NCBI GenBank assembly: GCA_032718475.1 | Contig: JAUCBJ010001255.1 | Location: 1-64,000 of the forward strand | Source: Nemertoderma westbladi | Lineage: Eukaryota; Xenacoelomorpha; Nemertodermatida; Nemertodermatidae | Length of the DNA stretch: 64,000 nucleotides | Reading direction: 5' to 3' | In this document: positions 1-10,011 of the stretch, piece after piece | Layout: each line of letters starts with the position of its first letter | Numbering within the stretch: the first letter of the stretch is position 1 | Position numbers and translations under genes: made by a program | The notes under the pieces: model-generated | The model's input: the letters and a program-made list of their open reading frames with translations, nothing else | Database searches by the model: none | Told to the model about the DNA's origin: nothing

Positions 1-436
1 AGAGTATACCATAGAATCTATCATGTAGAGTATACCATAGAATCTATCATGTAGAGTATACCATATAATCTATCATGTAGAGTATACCATAGAATCTATC
101 ATGTAGAGTATACCATAGAATCTATCATGTAGAGTATACCATAGAATCTATCATGTAGAGTATACCATAGAATCTATCATGTAGAGTATACCATATAATC
201 TATCATGTAGAGTATACCATAGAATCTATCATGTAGAGTATACCATAGAATCTATCATGTAGAGTATACCATAGAATCTATCATGAGAGTATACCATAGA
301 ATCTATCATGTAGAGTATACCATATAATCTATCATGTAGAGTATACCATAGAATCTATCATGTAAAGTATACCATAGAATCTATCATGTAGAGTATACCA
401 TAGAATCTATCATGTAGAGTATACCATAGAATCTAT
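1..436. repeat. 26-bp minisatellite, about 17 copies
   Basis: Head-to-tail copies of a 26-bp unit (agagtataccatagaatcta + tcatgt). The array runs off the left edge of the window. A variant unit with catataatc in place of catagaatc starts near 61, 191 and 320, so every fifth unit is marked and a 130-bp higher-order period is visible. One unit near 285 lacks one base. The array lies directly upstream of a calcium-channel exon and is presumably intronic. Confidence 0.97.
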
Positions 437-530
437 CTTGCAAAGCGTAAATTGTAAAGCATTTTCTTACATCAATGTATTAGTTTATTTGTACTTTTAC
501 AAAACATTTTAATTTCCTGGTTGTTAACAG

Positions 531-729
531 AAGCTGCACTGGGGAATCATGGCAACTGATAATGGAGAGTGTATCTGGCCACAAGCCATGTGCACCTGAT
601 TATTGTGAGGCAGCAAGGAACGTAATACCAGGTTACGACTACGATAATTGCTTTATTGATGGTTGTGGATACAGCAGCGGATTTGGAATTTTCTATTTCG
701 TCACGTTTATTTTTCTATGTTCTTTCCTG
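531..729 (+). CDS. Cav2-type voltage-gated Ca2+ channel alpha-1, exon: domain IV pore loop to S6 start
   Basis: The acceptor is ttgttaacag|a and the donor ctg|gtaagc; the exon carries 1 base plus 66 codons. It encodes the domain IV P-loop, with the selectivity glutamate in TGESW, and the start of S6 (FVTFIFLCSFL), which matches the Cav2 (N/P/Q/R) subfamily better than Cav1. Between them lies a cysteine-rich turret (PCAPDYC ... DNCFIDGCG). The protein would be the pore-forming subunit of a plasma-membrane Ca2+ channel. Phase joins to the next four exons. The subfamily call rests on remembered consensus. Confidence 0.9.
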
Positions 730-960
730 GTAAGCAAGTAACATATTATACAACAAAATGTAATGTTTTATCACTTCTATGTATGGAATTCTAGTCGTGG
801 ACCAACATTACTGCCATCGTTTCTGATTACAAATTTTGTCCAATCTATTATAATATACCCTCAATATTAATGCATGGGTCGTATGGTAAATTACAACTAA
901 TATAATGTAAGAAACATTAATTTTCCGTTAGTGAAACACAAATTGTAAAACCAGTCATAA

Positions 961-1898
961 CCAAGGCGTACTATATACAAGGCCATGCCATCGAGTTAAC
1001 TGGGGGCGGTGACTGGGGGCGATTTTTTTTACAACAATTTGATATTTTGATATGGGGAGAGTTCTATAAATTTTCATTTTCTGCAATTTGGTCAATGGAC
1101 GTAATTGAAGCATCCTCATTAAGTAAGATACAAAATTTTATGGTAGCTAGTGTTTTAGGTAGGTTTAGCTAGTAATTTCGACACTGGTTCCTACATCCTA
1201 CTTCCCTCTATAAATATTTTGTAGTAGCTAGTTCTTGTTACTATTTGTATAGAAAATGTTCCAGAAGATGTTAGCTATTCATTTTTTTAAAAAATTATGT
1301 TCTAGAACAAATATTTTTTGTTCTAGAACATTTTTTAGAAAAAAAATCTTCATTCTATTTAAAACGCATGGAATCGTTCTAAAACGTATTTAAAATCAAT
1401 AAAAAAATTGTGAAAAAAAATATTGTGAAAAAATTTTTTTTGAAAAAAACAATTTTGAAAATTTTTTTTATTGATTTTAAACACGTTTTAAAAACAATTC
1501 CATGCGTTTTAAATAGAATCCAGATTTTTTTCTAAAAAATGTTCTAGAACAAAAAAATATGTGTTCTAGAACATATATTTTTTTAAAAATGAGTAGCTAA
1601 TATCTTCTGGAACATTTTCTATACAAATAGTAACAAGAACTAGCTACTACTAAATATTTATAGAAGGAAGTAGGATGTCGGAACCAGGGTCGAAATTACT
1701 AGCTAAACCTACCTAAAACACTAGCTACCATAAAATTTTGTATCTTAGTTAACGAGGATGCTTCAATTACATCCATTGACCAAATTGCAGAAAATTAAAA
1801 TTTAGAGAACTCTCCCCATATCAAAATATCAAATTGTTGTAAAAAAATATTGCCCCCAGTCACCGCCCCCAGTTATATAGTTATATAGTACGCCTTGG
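961..1898. mobile_element. 938-bp foldback element, near-perfect inverted arms, TCATAA target duplication
   Basis: The two halves are inverted copies over almost the whole length. The left end starts CCAAGGCGTACTATATA and the right end finishes TATATAGTACGCCTTGG. TCATAA flanks both ends (955-960 and 1899-1904) and reads as a 6-bp target-site duplication. The arms contain tgttctagaac and gtagctagt words and A/T-rich centre sequence. There is no ORF, so it would be non-autonomous. It sits in the intron between the first two Cav2 exons. The left arm has about 25 bp not mirrored on the right (ggccatgccatcgag region). Confidence 0.9.
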
Positions 1899-2052
1899 TC
1901 ATAACTCGATAACTACAACAAAAGCATTCGATATTCGATTATTATATCAAAAATTATACTGAAATCAAAAACACTTTAGATTATGCATTGAATATTAGGC
2001 CCTATTTGTTAATATTACTTTGTAGTTATTATTTTTTGAATTTCATGCCCAG

Positions 2053-2180
2053 ATGCTAAACCTTTTCGTTGCTGTCATTATGGATAACTTTGAATACTTA
2101 ACGCGAGATAAATCGATACTAGGACCACATCACCTTGATGAATTCATTCAAGTTTGGGCCGACTATGACCCCAATGCAAC
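2053..2180 (+). CDS. Cav2-type Ca2+ channel alpha-1, exon: S6 end and EF-hand-like region
   Basis: The exon opens in phase 0 with [19 protein letters not shown], the end of domain IV S6 and the start of the cytoplasmic tail. It continues with [11 protein letters not shown] and ends WADYDPNA plus two bases of the next codon. This stretch is among the most conserved in Cav1/Cav2 channels and contains the EF-hand-like helix. The acceptor is cccag|atg and the donor ac|gtatgt. Confidence is high because both flanking exons match in phase. Confidence 0.92.
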
Positions 2181-2463
2181 GTATGTTCGTAATGTTATGT
2201 AAAGCATTATATTCATTCTATCTATTAATTTAATCAACAGAGTTTAATTTTATTAACTTAAGCGAAGAACTCCAAAGAAAAAGTTAACAATGGCTTTGAT
2301 ATATTTGGAAAGTGGTGCTTTCTTTAGTTAGTTTAAGATAAATTATTTATTGGGCAAGTGACTCGTCTAATTTTGTCGAAAATGTCTAATATATAATATA
2401 AATATAATGGTAATAAAGGCTATGATACACTGAAATTATTTGTTAGTGAACCTATTTTTTTGA

Positions 2464-2766
2464 AACTTTTGTTGGGCACACCTTTGCGAAGTCGCCAATG
2501 GCGTCCATGTGGAATCGAATTGGTGACCTCTGGGTTAGAAGTCTGATGCTCTAACCATTCAGCTAGAGGCTCATGTAAAAGAGGGACGTGGAAACACTAC
2601 CTAATCCGAAATTTACCTCCTCATGGCCTCCCATCTGTCAACCATAATCTGCTGCTACTGTGCTCAACCCTACTGTACTTGGCCATCTTTAACGAGAAGA
2701 GAAAGATAAAGATGTGATTGCATTGACGTCATTGCCGACTTTGCAAATCTGTGCCCAACAAAAGTT
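2464..2766. mobile_element. 303-bp terminal-inverted-repeat element with a tRNA-like core
   Basis: The ends are inverted copies of about 42 bp: AACTTTTGTTGGGCACA and on to GTC on the left, mirrored by GTGCCCAACAAAAGTT at 2751-2766. No ORF is present. The interior carries a tRNA-like segment (listed separately). It lies in a Cav2 intron. No clear target duplication was seen, so the exact ends are approximate. Confidence 0.75.
2504..2572 (-). other. tRNA-like sequence (A and B boxes), probably SINE-derived
   Basis: Read on the - strand it starts GAGCCTCTAGCTGAATGG and contains an A-box-like TAGCTGAATGG and a B-box-like sequence ending TTCGATTCC. An anticodon-type loop CTTCTAA would give TCT (Arg). 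The 3' acceptor strand does not pair well with the 5' end, so a functional tRNA is unlikely. It probably serves, or served, as an internal Pol III promoter. Confidence 0.5.
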
Positions 2767-3083
2767 ATAATAATATGAAACCACTCATTCGCCCCAAACA
2801 CCAATAATAACTTATTATTCTAAATGGAAAATAGTATGACGTCCCTTAAGGCAAATAATTTGCTCAACTACTGTACATCTTATCATTGCAATTTGGTTAG
2901 AGTTTCATACAAATATTTTAAACCAACTAATAAGATCAATAAACATAACAATTTATTCGGTTTTTTACTAAAATTGTGAACGTGACATCGGACCAACAAC
3001 TCGACAAATCATGTTTACATATGCGTTGTCAAGGTAAATTGTATTATTTACACCCACCCACATTTCATCACTTTTATTTGTAG

Positions 3084-3225
3084 AAATAGAATTCCATATC
3101 AAGATGCATATGAGTTGCTGAAGATTCTGGTTCCACCTTTAGGTTTTGGTTTGAAGTGCCCATGGAGGTTGGCCTACCGTCACCTCATCCGTATGAATAT
3201 GCCAGTAGATGAAACAGATAATACG
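3084..3225 (+). CDS. Cav2-type Ca2+ channel alpha-1, exon: EF-hand/pre-IQ linker
   Basis: After one base completing the Thr codon, the exon encodes NRIPYQDAYELLKILVPPLG, then FGLKCP and the family hallmark R-M-N-M-P (here IRMNMP). It ends ETDNT in phase 0. The acceptor is tttgtag|a and the donor acg|gttagt. The family's usual text here is GRI..D..E.L....PPLG.G..CP, which makes the assignment firm. Confidence 0.9.
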
Positions 3226-4080
3226 GTTAGTTGGAACCAACAAATTATCTGTAATTAAGTTAATTAGTTGACAGTGTTGAAGTGCAACATGGAATATTGG
3301 CATAGAGGTGGGCTGGGCTATTGGTGACAAAAATCCCATCTCGGAGCAGAATATAGAATTCTAGTTGTTATTAGTTATTCTACTACAGTCCAATACAGTT
3401 TACATTTTCTTATTTTCTCGATTTTTCTACATTTTCTTATCAGCTGTTAATCTAATCGATATCTCGATGGTGATTTCAATTTCGTCTATTTGTTATTCAG
3501 CAACATTTCGCTTCCAAAACTCAGCGCCACCTTGCAGGTACAACGGATGAGTCTTGCCTTCTACATGTCAGCATGTGCTCTATCTCTTGCTCTATTACAG
3601 CCGACTGGATAGAGGAAATGTGGATGTCGGTCATGTCATTAATGAAACGTCTGAAAGCTATTTGTCACTAGTCTAGATAATAACATATGGTTTAGTGATT
3701 TATATGGTTCATCATAATGAACCGTAGAGGTGATGTGTAACAGATGCGCCAACAATTCATCAAAATGGTGTGGTGTAGCCGATATATGAATGTATGTATG
3801 TACCTGACCGGTACTGACTGTGAATAGATTGTTTAACAAATGTTCAACTATGCCTACTTTTTTGGAGAATTTTCCATTCGTAGCAGTTACAACTGCTAAG
3901 AATGGAGCATTGATGTTAAGCTTTTATAACTTTTACAACTTTTATAAAAGCAAAGTAAAGTATTCTTCGGCTGTTAGGCCAGCGATAAGGTAAGGTAAGG
4001 GTAATCTGGAGGGTATTAAATGGGCTCGGTGAAAGGGGGAAATTAAGTTATATTAAAAGGGATATCCATTTATTGCTTTG

Positions 4081-4125
4081 ATTAGAAACTCTCTCAGTGT
4101 AACCTGCTCCTTTTCCATAATAGAA
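4081..4125 (+). repeat. Diverged copy of a TGTAACCTGCTCC repeat
   Basis: tttgattagaaa ... agtgtaacctgctccttttcc resembles ttttggttagaa ... tgtaacctgctcctttccc at 58840-58890, 58910-58960 and 58310-58345. It is a fragment of a dispersed repeat in a Cav2 intron. Confidence 0.5.
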
Positions 4126-4311
4126 ATATAAGTCACGTTTTATTGCGAACACCCCCTACCCCCCACCCCACCCCACCCCTAATTTAGAAATAATGCAAGT
4201 TTATCGCCTATTATATTCTGTGATAACATGGTGGAATAATTATTACTATATATAAATTGCAAGACATATATTATAACTATGTTGATGGTTTGATGGTATC
4301 TACTTTTCCAG

Positions 4312-4510
4312 GTCCACTTTAAAACAACATTGTTTGCCTTGGTTCGCATTTCCTTGGGCATATACACCAAGAAATCTGATGATTGCACTGGAGACCTTGA
4401 TGAAGAGCTTCGTGGCAATGTAATTCGGGTTCTTAAAATCGATAAACTACGAGGTGGGGAGCGTGCCCAGGCGCTAGCTGAAATGGACATCATGATCCCA
4501 CCAAAAGAAG
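4312..4510 (+). CDS. Cav2-type Ca2+ channel alpha-1, exon: pre-IQ region
   Basis: The exon encodes VHFKTTLFALVRISLGI, then an acidic/basic stretch and DIMIPPKE, ending with one base of the next codon. V-x-F-x-x-T-L-x-A-L-x-R is the conserved opening of this exon in Cav1/Cav2. The middle part (DDCTGDLDEELRGNVIRVLK and on) diverges from the families I know. The acceptor is tacttttccag|gtc and the donor gaag|gtacga. Both phases fit the neighbours. Confidence 0.9.
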
Positions 4511-5227
4511 GTACGAAAACCTGTATGTTTCGCATTTAATTAAACCATACAATTAGTCACAACCCCATATATTTTTACATTGTATTAGTGGCGATAAGTT
4601 ACACAGTCAAATAATCATTTGTGAGGAATTTAGTTGTAGATGAATAAATAATACTAAATAAATTGTTGTGGGGTGGAATGAAATCAAATAAATATGAAAT
4701 TAATCGAATCATTTTTTTCGAATTATCGAATTAATTTATGATTAATGACAGTAAAGAATACAAATGAAATTTAATATATATAACTTGTTGATAGCGGGCT
4801 TGCGTGTTTAATGTAATACATTTCAAGCTTTTGCAAGACTAGCCGCAATTAGTAATTACCGCAACTAGCAATTACTTTGAAACGTTTAAACAATTCACGC
4901 CAGTCAGTCAGCCACAACGTGGATTGGGCTCGCCGCAGTGAGTCATGATGTGGTTGTGCACAGTCTTACCCTGTTCGCTTATTCCCCTCAACTGTTCTCC
5001 TCTCTTCCCTTGATTCCTGTCCAACTTATTCCCCCTTACAAGAGGGACACGAGAAAGAGTAAACGACATTCGACGCAAGGATATCCGGGACGGGATGTTA
5101 AATACTAAAAGCATGAGGCTTAATAAATAGAAAGTGTTGCCTAAAAATCAACAAGGAATTCCTAATCATGTACTATGATAATCTTTATTTTATTTATATT
5201 TTGTTTGTTTTGCTTTCTTTTTTCCAG

Positions 5228-5325
5228 ACTTGACATATCCAAAGCTGACATGTGGTAAAATATTTTCAGCTCTGCTATTGCTGGATGCCTTCAGAAATAA
5301 GCAAATTCTTCATGTGGCAAAACAG
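5228..5325 (+). CDS. Cav2-type Ca2+ channel alpha-1, exon: IQ-domain region (last exon recognised)
   Basis: Two bases complete the Asp codon, then LTYPKLTCGKIFSALLLLDA and FRNKQILHVAKQ follow; the donor is cag|gttggt. It aligns with the family's VGK.YA..MI...Y.. calmodulin-binding IQ segment, but the usual Ile-Met core is replaced by leucines. Further C-terminal exons must exist but are poorly conserved and I could not identify them. Confidence 0.85.
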
Positions 5326-6487
5326 GTTGGTTTGATTGAAAATAATAACATTTCATAGCCACCATTATTGCATTAGATGTTTTAATTGTTTGATAATTAT
5401 AATATCGCACTACCACCAAATGCTGCAGGGCGTTCGTTATCTTATAACTTTGTAACGCAGTGCATATATTTTCCAGAATTGACCCTAAGCCACACATTAT
5501 TATTATTCATGTCCATTATGCCACCACGTCACATGACCTATTTTAAATATAAACCAATTAGAACAATAAGTAATTCCTTTTTTATTATCTTTTTAATTAT
5601 CAGGCAATTTGAATCATCTGATCACTGAAAGGAAAGGGAAATTTGAAACGCGATGCAGTCTTTAATAAAAGTGCTGAAAATAAATTTGCAGGTTATCGAC
5701 AAATACAGGCTATTTTAATGAATAAATAAAAGTGTTTGCACCACGTCGAATGAGATGGCTTTGCTGTCGCAATTATTGGATTTACAGAATGTGCGTAATA
5801 GTGTACGACATAAAATGGTCCAGCACAGATAAAATTCAAAAGGGCCTAACTAATTGCAAAACATTGCTAAATTTCATTTGCTTGGAATGTCATTATGGCT
5901 GGAACAATTTGTGGAGCTAGAAATGACAGCAGTTCGTGATACATTTAATATATTGTAAATGGAGATCATGCGAAATGCTTATTATATGGACTATCTACGA
6001 TGGAATGCTCAAACTAAGGAAATCGGAACTAAATTCGCCTGGTGGCAAACCTGCCCTTCTTTTTTTTTTTATTTAACAAACTACTTACATGCCATGGACT
6101 GGAGATACATTCAGACAAAGAAGATCTTCTGCGAACATTCGCAAGAGTCCCAGAAAACTGTGATGTTTCACTGTCTCTCCTATTGAATGATTATATACTA
6201 AATAAATGGGATTCGACCATCACATATCAAGCGACTAGTTGCTGAAAAAGCCTTTTCGACTGTAAAATTATTTTTAAGTGTTGTTGTTGTGTAACGTTCT
6301 TCATATTATATAGTACTTATATAATAACGTACTTTACTTAGTACTGATAAATTTGTTGTTATTAAAATTAATTGCTTTGATCATCGTGTCTGCACGGTAC
6401 TTCACATAGCGCCCCATTTGGAGATCTCCAGTGAATGTTTGGATTTGACCTGACCAAATTGGTTTACTACGGAAGATCCGCAGTGGG
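5326..6487. other. No gene recognised (Cav2 3' intron or intergenic)
   Basis: AT-rich sequence with short ORFs only. Around 6241-6280 one frame reads AEKAFSTVKLF, faintly like the end of a hAT transposase, but nothing around it supports this. Neither further Cav2 exons nor a trypsin Ser exon were found. Confidence 0.5.
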
Positions 6488-7345
6488 CTACTAGGATCGG
6501 CATGCTGCATTGCAGCTGCATTTTTAAGAATGCTGAACAAAATTGCACCGCCACAACTCCCTATCACCCATGACATTTGCTAGATCATCCGCATCTTCAA
6601 GGCCAGTGTCCTTTAAGATGCGTCTCAAGAAAGTCATGGACTGTCCACCATGCTTATTCACTCCATGAGGCTGCCAAAGTACAAGATTGTGCACTGGCTG
6701 GTCCTCACGGCGAAAGCAATGTCCTGCAAAGCGGAGGCGATTTTGTTCTAGTGTCAAGCTTGGGGGAACCAATGAGACACCTACAATGTTATATAGTGTC
6801 TGGTTGGAGATGTGTGCATTGTACTTGACACAATGAACCCGGCATAGCATTCTTGTGAATGTGCCATCCAGAGATTTGGTTTCCTCAGCAGTTAGAGCCC
6901 AGCATGGACTCCCGTGGAGGAGTACTGGAACTACTGCTGCTCTAAATAATCGGACCTTAAGTTTCCGATTAATTCTCGGTGACTTCCAAATCCTGGAAAG
7001 CCTATTCAAGGCTGCCCATGCCTTTCCCTTACGTATTCGAAGGTCCTCACCTGACTTCCGGATCCATGATCCCAGGTAACAGAAGTCGTCCACATGCTCA
7101 AGCATACCATCCTTTGAGCTTATGCTCATCCGATCAGAGACTTGCTGAGGACTTTCAAAGTTAACTGTCAAAATTTTGGTCTTTCTGGAGTTAATAAAAA
7201 GACCAACACTAGAAGCAGCATGTTCTAATGAGCTGAGGAGCCGTTGGGCACCCTCTAATGTTTCTGAGAGTACTCCTAAGTCATCAGCAAAGTCTAGATC
7301 AGTTAGGTACTTAGCAGGATTTCCTCGACTCTGGAGCTTCAATGA
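6488..7345 (-). mobile_element. LINE-A, 5'-truncated copy (RT end and C-terminal domain)
   Basis: An almost open 275-codon frame on the - strand contains the RT catalytic motif (LDFADDLGVLSE), the YLGSWI and RKGKAWAALNRL segments, and the C-terminal LEQNRLRFAGHC. This is typical of apurinic-endonuclease LINEs of the RTE/CR1-like groups. The 3' end (low coordinate) finishes in a short TAG tail. The 5' end is truncated near 7345 inside RT, the usual result of target-primed reverse transcription. A small deletion near the C-terminus joins NFV to QHS. Confidence 0.85.
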
Positions 7346-8429
7346 GTTCAATGGGCAGATTTATTACTGTTTGATGCTTATGGAATATGGATCGAGGTGA
7401 AGTTATTATTGTAAACATTGTCTAATTAAACAGAGTTATCAGGATGGAAAACTCATTTTGTATAATGTAGTATCCTTAGACCACCTGTGACAAAAATTGA
7501 TGGATTGGGATAAATAGGGCTGTAGGGTTGGAGTTGGTGTGTAAGCCGCCTATGGAATCGGAAGAATATATCAAATTGACTGTTTTAATTATAACATTGA
7601 CCTGCGACCTGCGGAATCAATGAGAATTGTTATGGAAGTAGAAATCTAATATTTATATCAAACACATGCTTGGTACTGTATCAGGGGATTGCCGCCTGTC
7701 AATATGTACACGTTCTCTGAACCCAGAGTTATACTGCCGTATTTGGGCGAATACGACAGGCTACTGTACTACAGTATACTGTATACAGTACGTTTGTTGT
7801 GGTTAGTGACGGGTTGTTAGTATCTCATGCAAAATAAATGTAGAACTTTGTAATTATTTTGCAAATATTGGGGCCATGCATTTTCTAACTTACAGGTTAG
7901 GTTTCGTTGCATTGCTTGGATCAAACTTATCCTGTATTCTATAATGCATGATATTTTACTCTCCGACGTCGGTAGAGGTGAAGAGGTGTGCTGTTGGTCT
8001 GCCTCTGCGTCATTGGGGCGGGGGGGGGGGGGGGGGGGTAGGGGCGTTGGGGAGAGTGTCAGAGATTCATCTATTCGTGTTGATGGTTGGTGAGGATTCT
8101 ACTTCTGGCTAGGTCTGGCCTAGAGTAGAAGCAGTATAATATTGCTCCTCAAAAGAGGGCCCTTACTGCATCAGGGACGCGTTTTTCGACAGAGCCCCGT
8201 CAGCTGAAACAGCCAGTGCAGCTAGTCGGTGGGGTTGACTTGTTGACGAGAGGCTATTATGAGGCGCAATAGGATACGCATTGTGTATCTCCTTCTGTCA
8301 ACCAATACTTTGATCATCATTGAATAATACAGGAGATAACAAAATTGTCACTGAATTATAATTATTTATTACTTGAGAATAAAAATACATTTCTTCTTAA
8401 ATTCTCACTTGCTGGAATTTCGTAAATTC
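7346..8429. other. Intergenic or intronic, no gene seen; poly-G run at 8018-8038
   Basis: No coding signal was found. It contains a self-complementary patch tactgtactacagtatactg at 7761-7780 and a G homopolymer interrupted near 8038. The homopolymer length is likely unreliable. Confidence 0.5.
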
Positions 8430-8590
8430 TTACTATTTCGCTGGATACATCCCAAAATAGGGAGAAAAAGGAGTACTTCTTTTTTGGAAAAAGTAACCAC
8501 TTGATTGCATCATTGATTTTACTTTTTTCCCAATGAAAAAAAGTACTCCTATTTCTCCCGATTATGGGGTATATTACAGCGAAAAAGTAA
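8430..8590. mobile_element. MITE-like 161-bp inverted repeat
   Basis: The left arm ttactatttcgctgga...gggagaaaaaggagtact is mirrored by agtactcctatttctcccg...cagcgaaaaagtaa with few mismatches, separated by about 35 bp. No ORF is present. It ends 10 bp from the next foldback element. Confidence 0.75.
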
Positions 8591-8600
8591 CACTATAGTA

Positions 8601-9511
8601 CACCATGACCCGTAATATAGTGTCATTTTCTGATGACACGGACACCCCCCCCCCCCCAAATTTTTCTACAAATCTTTATCATATTGCTTGAAATTTGAAA
8701 CACAACTAGTTCAACTCACCGTGGTTGTTACCATGAAGCCGAGAATTTTCTATTTCGCCTTTAAATTTTTTTTATAAGCGTTTTAAAAAAGTGTCTTTTG
8801 CGAAATCGCACCATCCGTATCATTGCCATTCTTCACATTAGTCGTAATTTTTCATATCATTAGAAAGCTTGCGTTACAAGGATTCCAAATATGTAACAAT
8901 ATCTGAATTTCGTTGAGAAACAGCTGAGAAATAGGCGTTCAAAGATTGCAAGAATTATTGTTCGCTGCAGGCCATTTATTCTATTTAATAAATACACAAA
9001 ATTCTAGAACGTGTTATTTATTTTAAGAGTTGGTTGGCAACAGTGGTATGCCTATACAATATCTATATTGCGTAGCTAATCATACATAAACAAATTGTTC
9101 CAGAATATTGTGTATTTATTAAATAGAATAAATGGCCTGCAGCGAACGATAATTCTTGCAATCTTTGAACGCCTATATCTCAGCTGTTTCTCAACGAAAT
9201 TCAAACATTGTTACATATTTGGAATCCTTGCAACGCAAGCTTTCTATTGATATCGTATACATACGAGCTTAATTTGAAGAATGGCAATGATACGGATGGT
9301 GCGATTTCGCAAAAGACACTTTTTTAAAACGCTTATAAAAAAATTTAAAGGCGAAATAGAAAATTCCGGCTTCATGGTAACAACCACGGTGAGTTGAACT
9401 AGTTGTGTTTCAAATTTCAAGTAATATGATAAAGATTTGTAGAAAAATTTGGGGGGGGGGGGTGTCCGTCCGTCCAGCTCAGAAAATGACACTATATTAC
9501 GGGTCATGGTG
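8601..9511. mobile_element. 911-bp foldback element with TA target duplication
   Basis: Inverted arms of about 400 bp start CACCATGACCCGTAATATAG and end with its reverse complement; TA flanks both sides (8599-8600 and 9512-9513). A TA duplication fits Tc1/mariner-type transposition. Each arm carries a C or G homopolymer (near 8646-8658 and 9451-9461). The centre, about 9000-9110, is not mirrored. No ORF spans it, so it is non-autonomous. Confidence 0.88.
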
Positions 9512-9836
9512 TAATAATGTATATAATTATAGGATGCAGTGAAATTCTAATAATTCTAGCATGGTGGCTGGCACAGACATTGTGACTTTTAAAAAAAAAT
9601 TTCATTAGGCTAGCACTGGCATGGTGACATTTAAAAAAAATGACATTAGGCTAGCATGGTAATATTGTTCTCAGGCTAATAAGCTTGGTTACATTTTTTA
9701 AAGTTGATTTTACTTTGGCCGCAATTAGCCACTGTAAAATATAGATATAAAGATCACATGCAAACTAAACACATCAAGCAAATCATTGAAACTTAAATCG
9801 ATTCAGTAGCAAACAATAATAGTAACAATTATTTAC

Positions 9837-10011
9837 CACGGGTTTCCCCCCATCCAGTAGTGACACATTGAAGTCCATCGTAATTCACTTGGGAGGGAAG
9901 ACAAGCCACACCAACAAACGATCCAATGGTTGCTGGATTAGAAAGCTTAAGTACAGCGATGTCGTTGGACATGTTTCTCCAACTCCAATGATAGTAAGGA
10001 TGCAGTGTGAC
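9837..10011 (-). CDS. Mosaic serine protease, exon 9: catalytic Asp segment
   Basis: Read on the - strand from an acceptor (ttttctag|GTC) to a donor (CGTG|GTAAAT), it encodes VTLHPYYHW, then [12 protein letters not shown], with the trypsin-family catalytic Asp in NDIAVL. It goes on with CLPSQ and ends [10 protein letters not shown] plus one base. Length and phase are typical of S1 proteases. It follows in frame after the exon at 11630-11722. The next exon, which should carry GDSGGP, was not found in the remaining 9.8 kb. Confidence 0.92.

Noticed and set aside
1-436. Possible CRISPR array
   Set aside because: Units are contiguous 26-bp copies without spacers, in an animal genome.
3139-3339. 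- strand frame of 66 codons
   Set aside because: Antisense of the Cav2 exon at 3084-3225.
4179-4535. 118-codon - strand frame
   Set aside because: Antisense of the Cav2 exon at 4312-4510 and its intron.
6241-6285. AEKAFSTVKLF, like the end of a hAT transposase
   Set aside because: Only one short match, with no further hAT blocks nearby.
6577-7400. Several + strand frames of 60-83 codons over LINE-A
   Set aside because: They recur identically in every LINE-A copy and are antisense shadows of the RT frame.
8018-8038. G-quadruplex regulatory element
   Set aside because: A homopolymer run, one of several C/G runs (8646, 9451, 11262, 11756, 43782, 51951, 58417), probably simple sequence with uncertain length.
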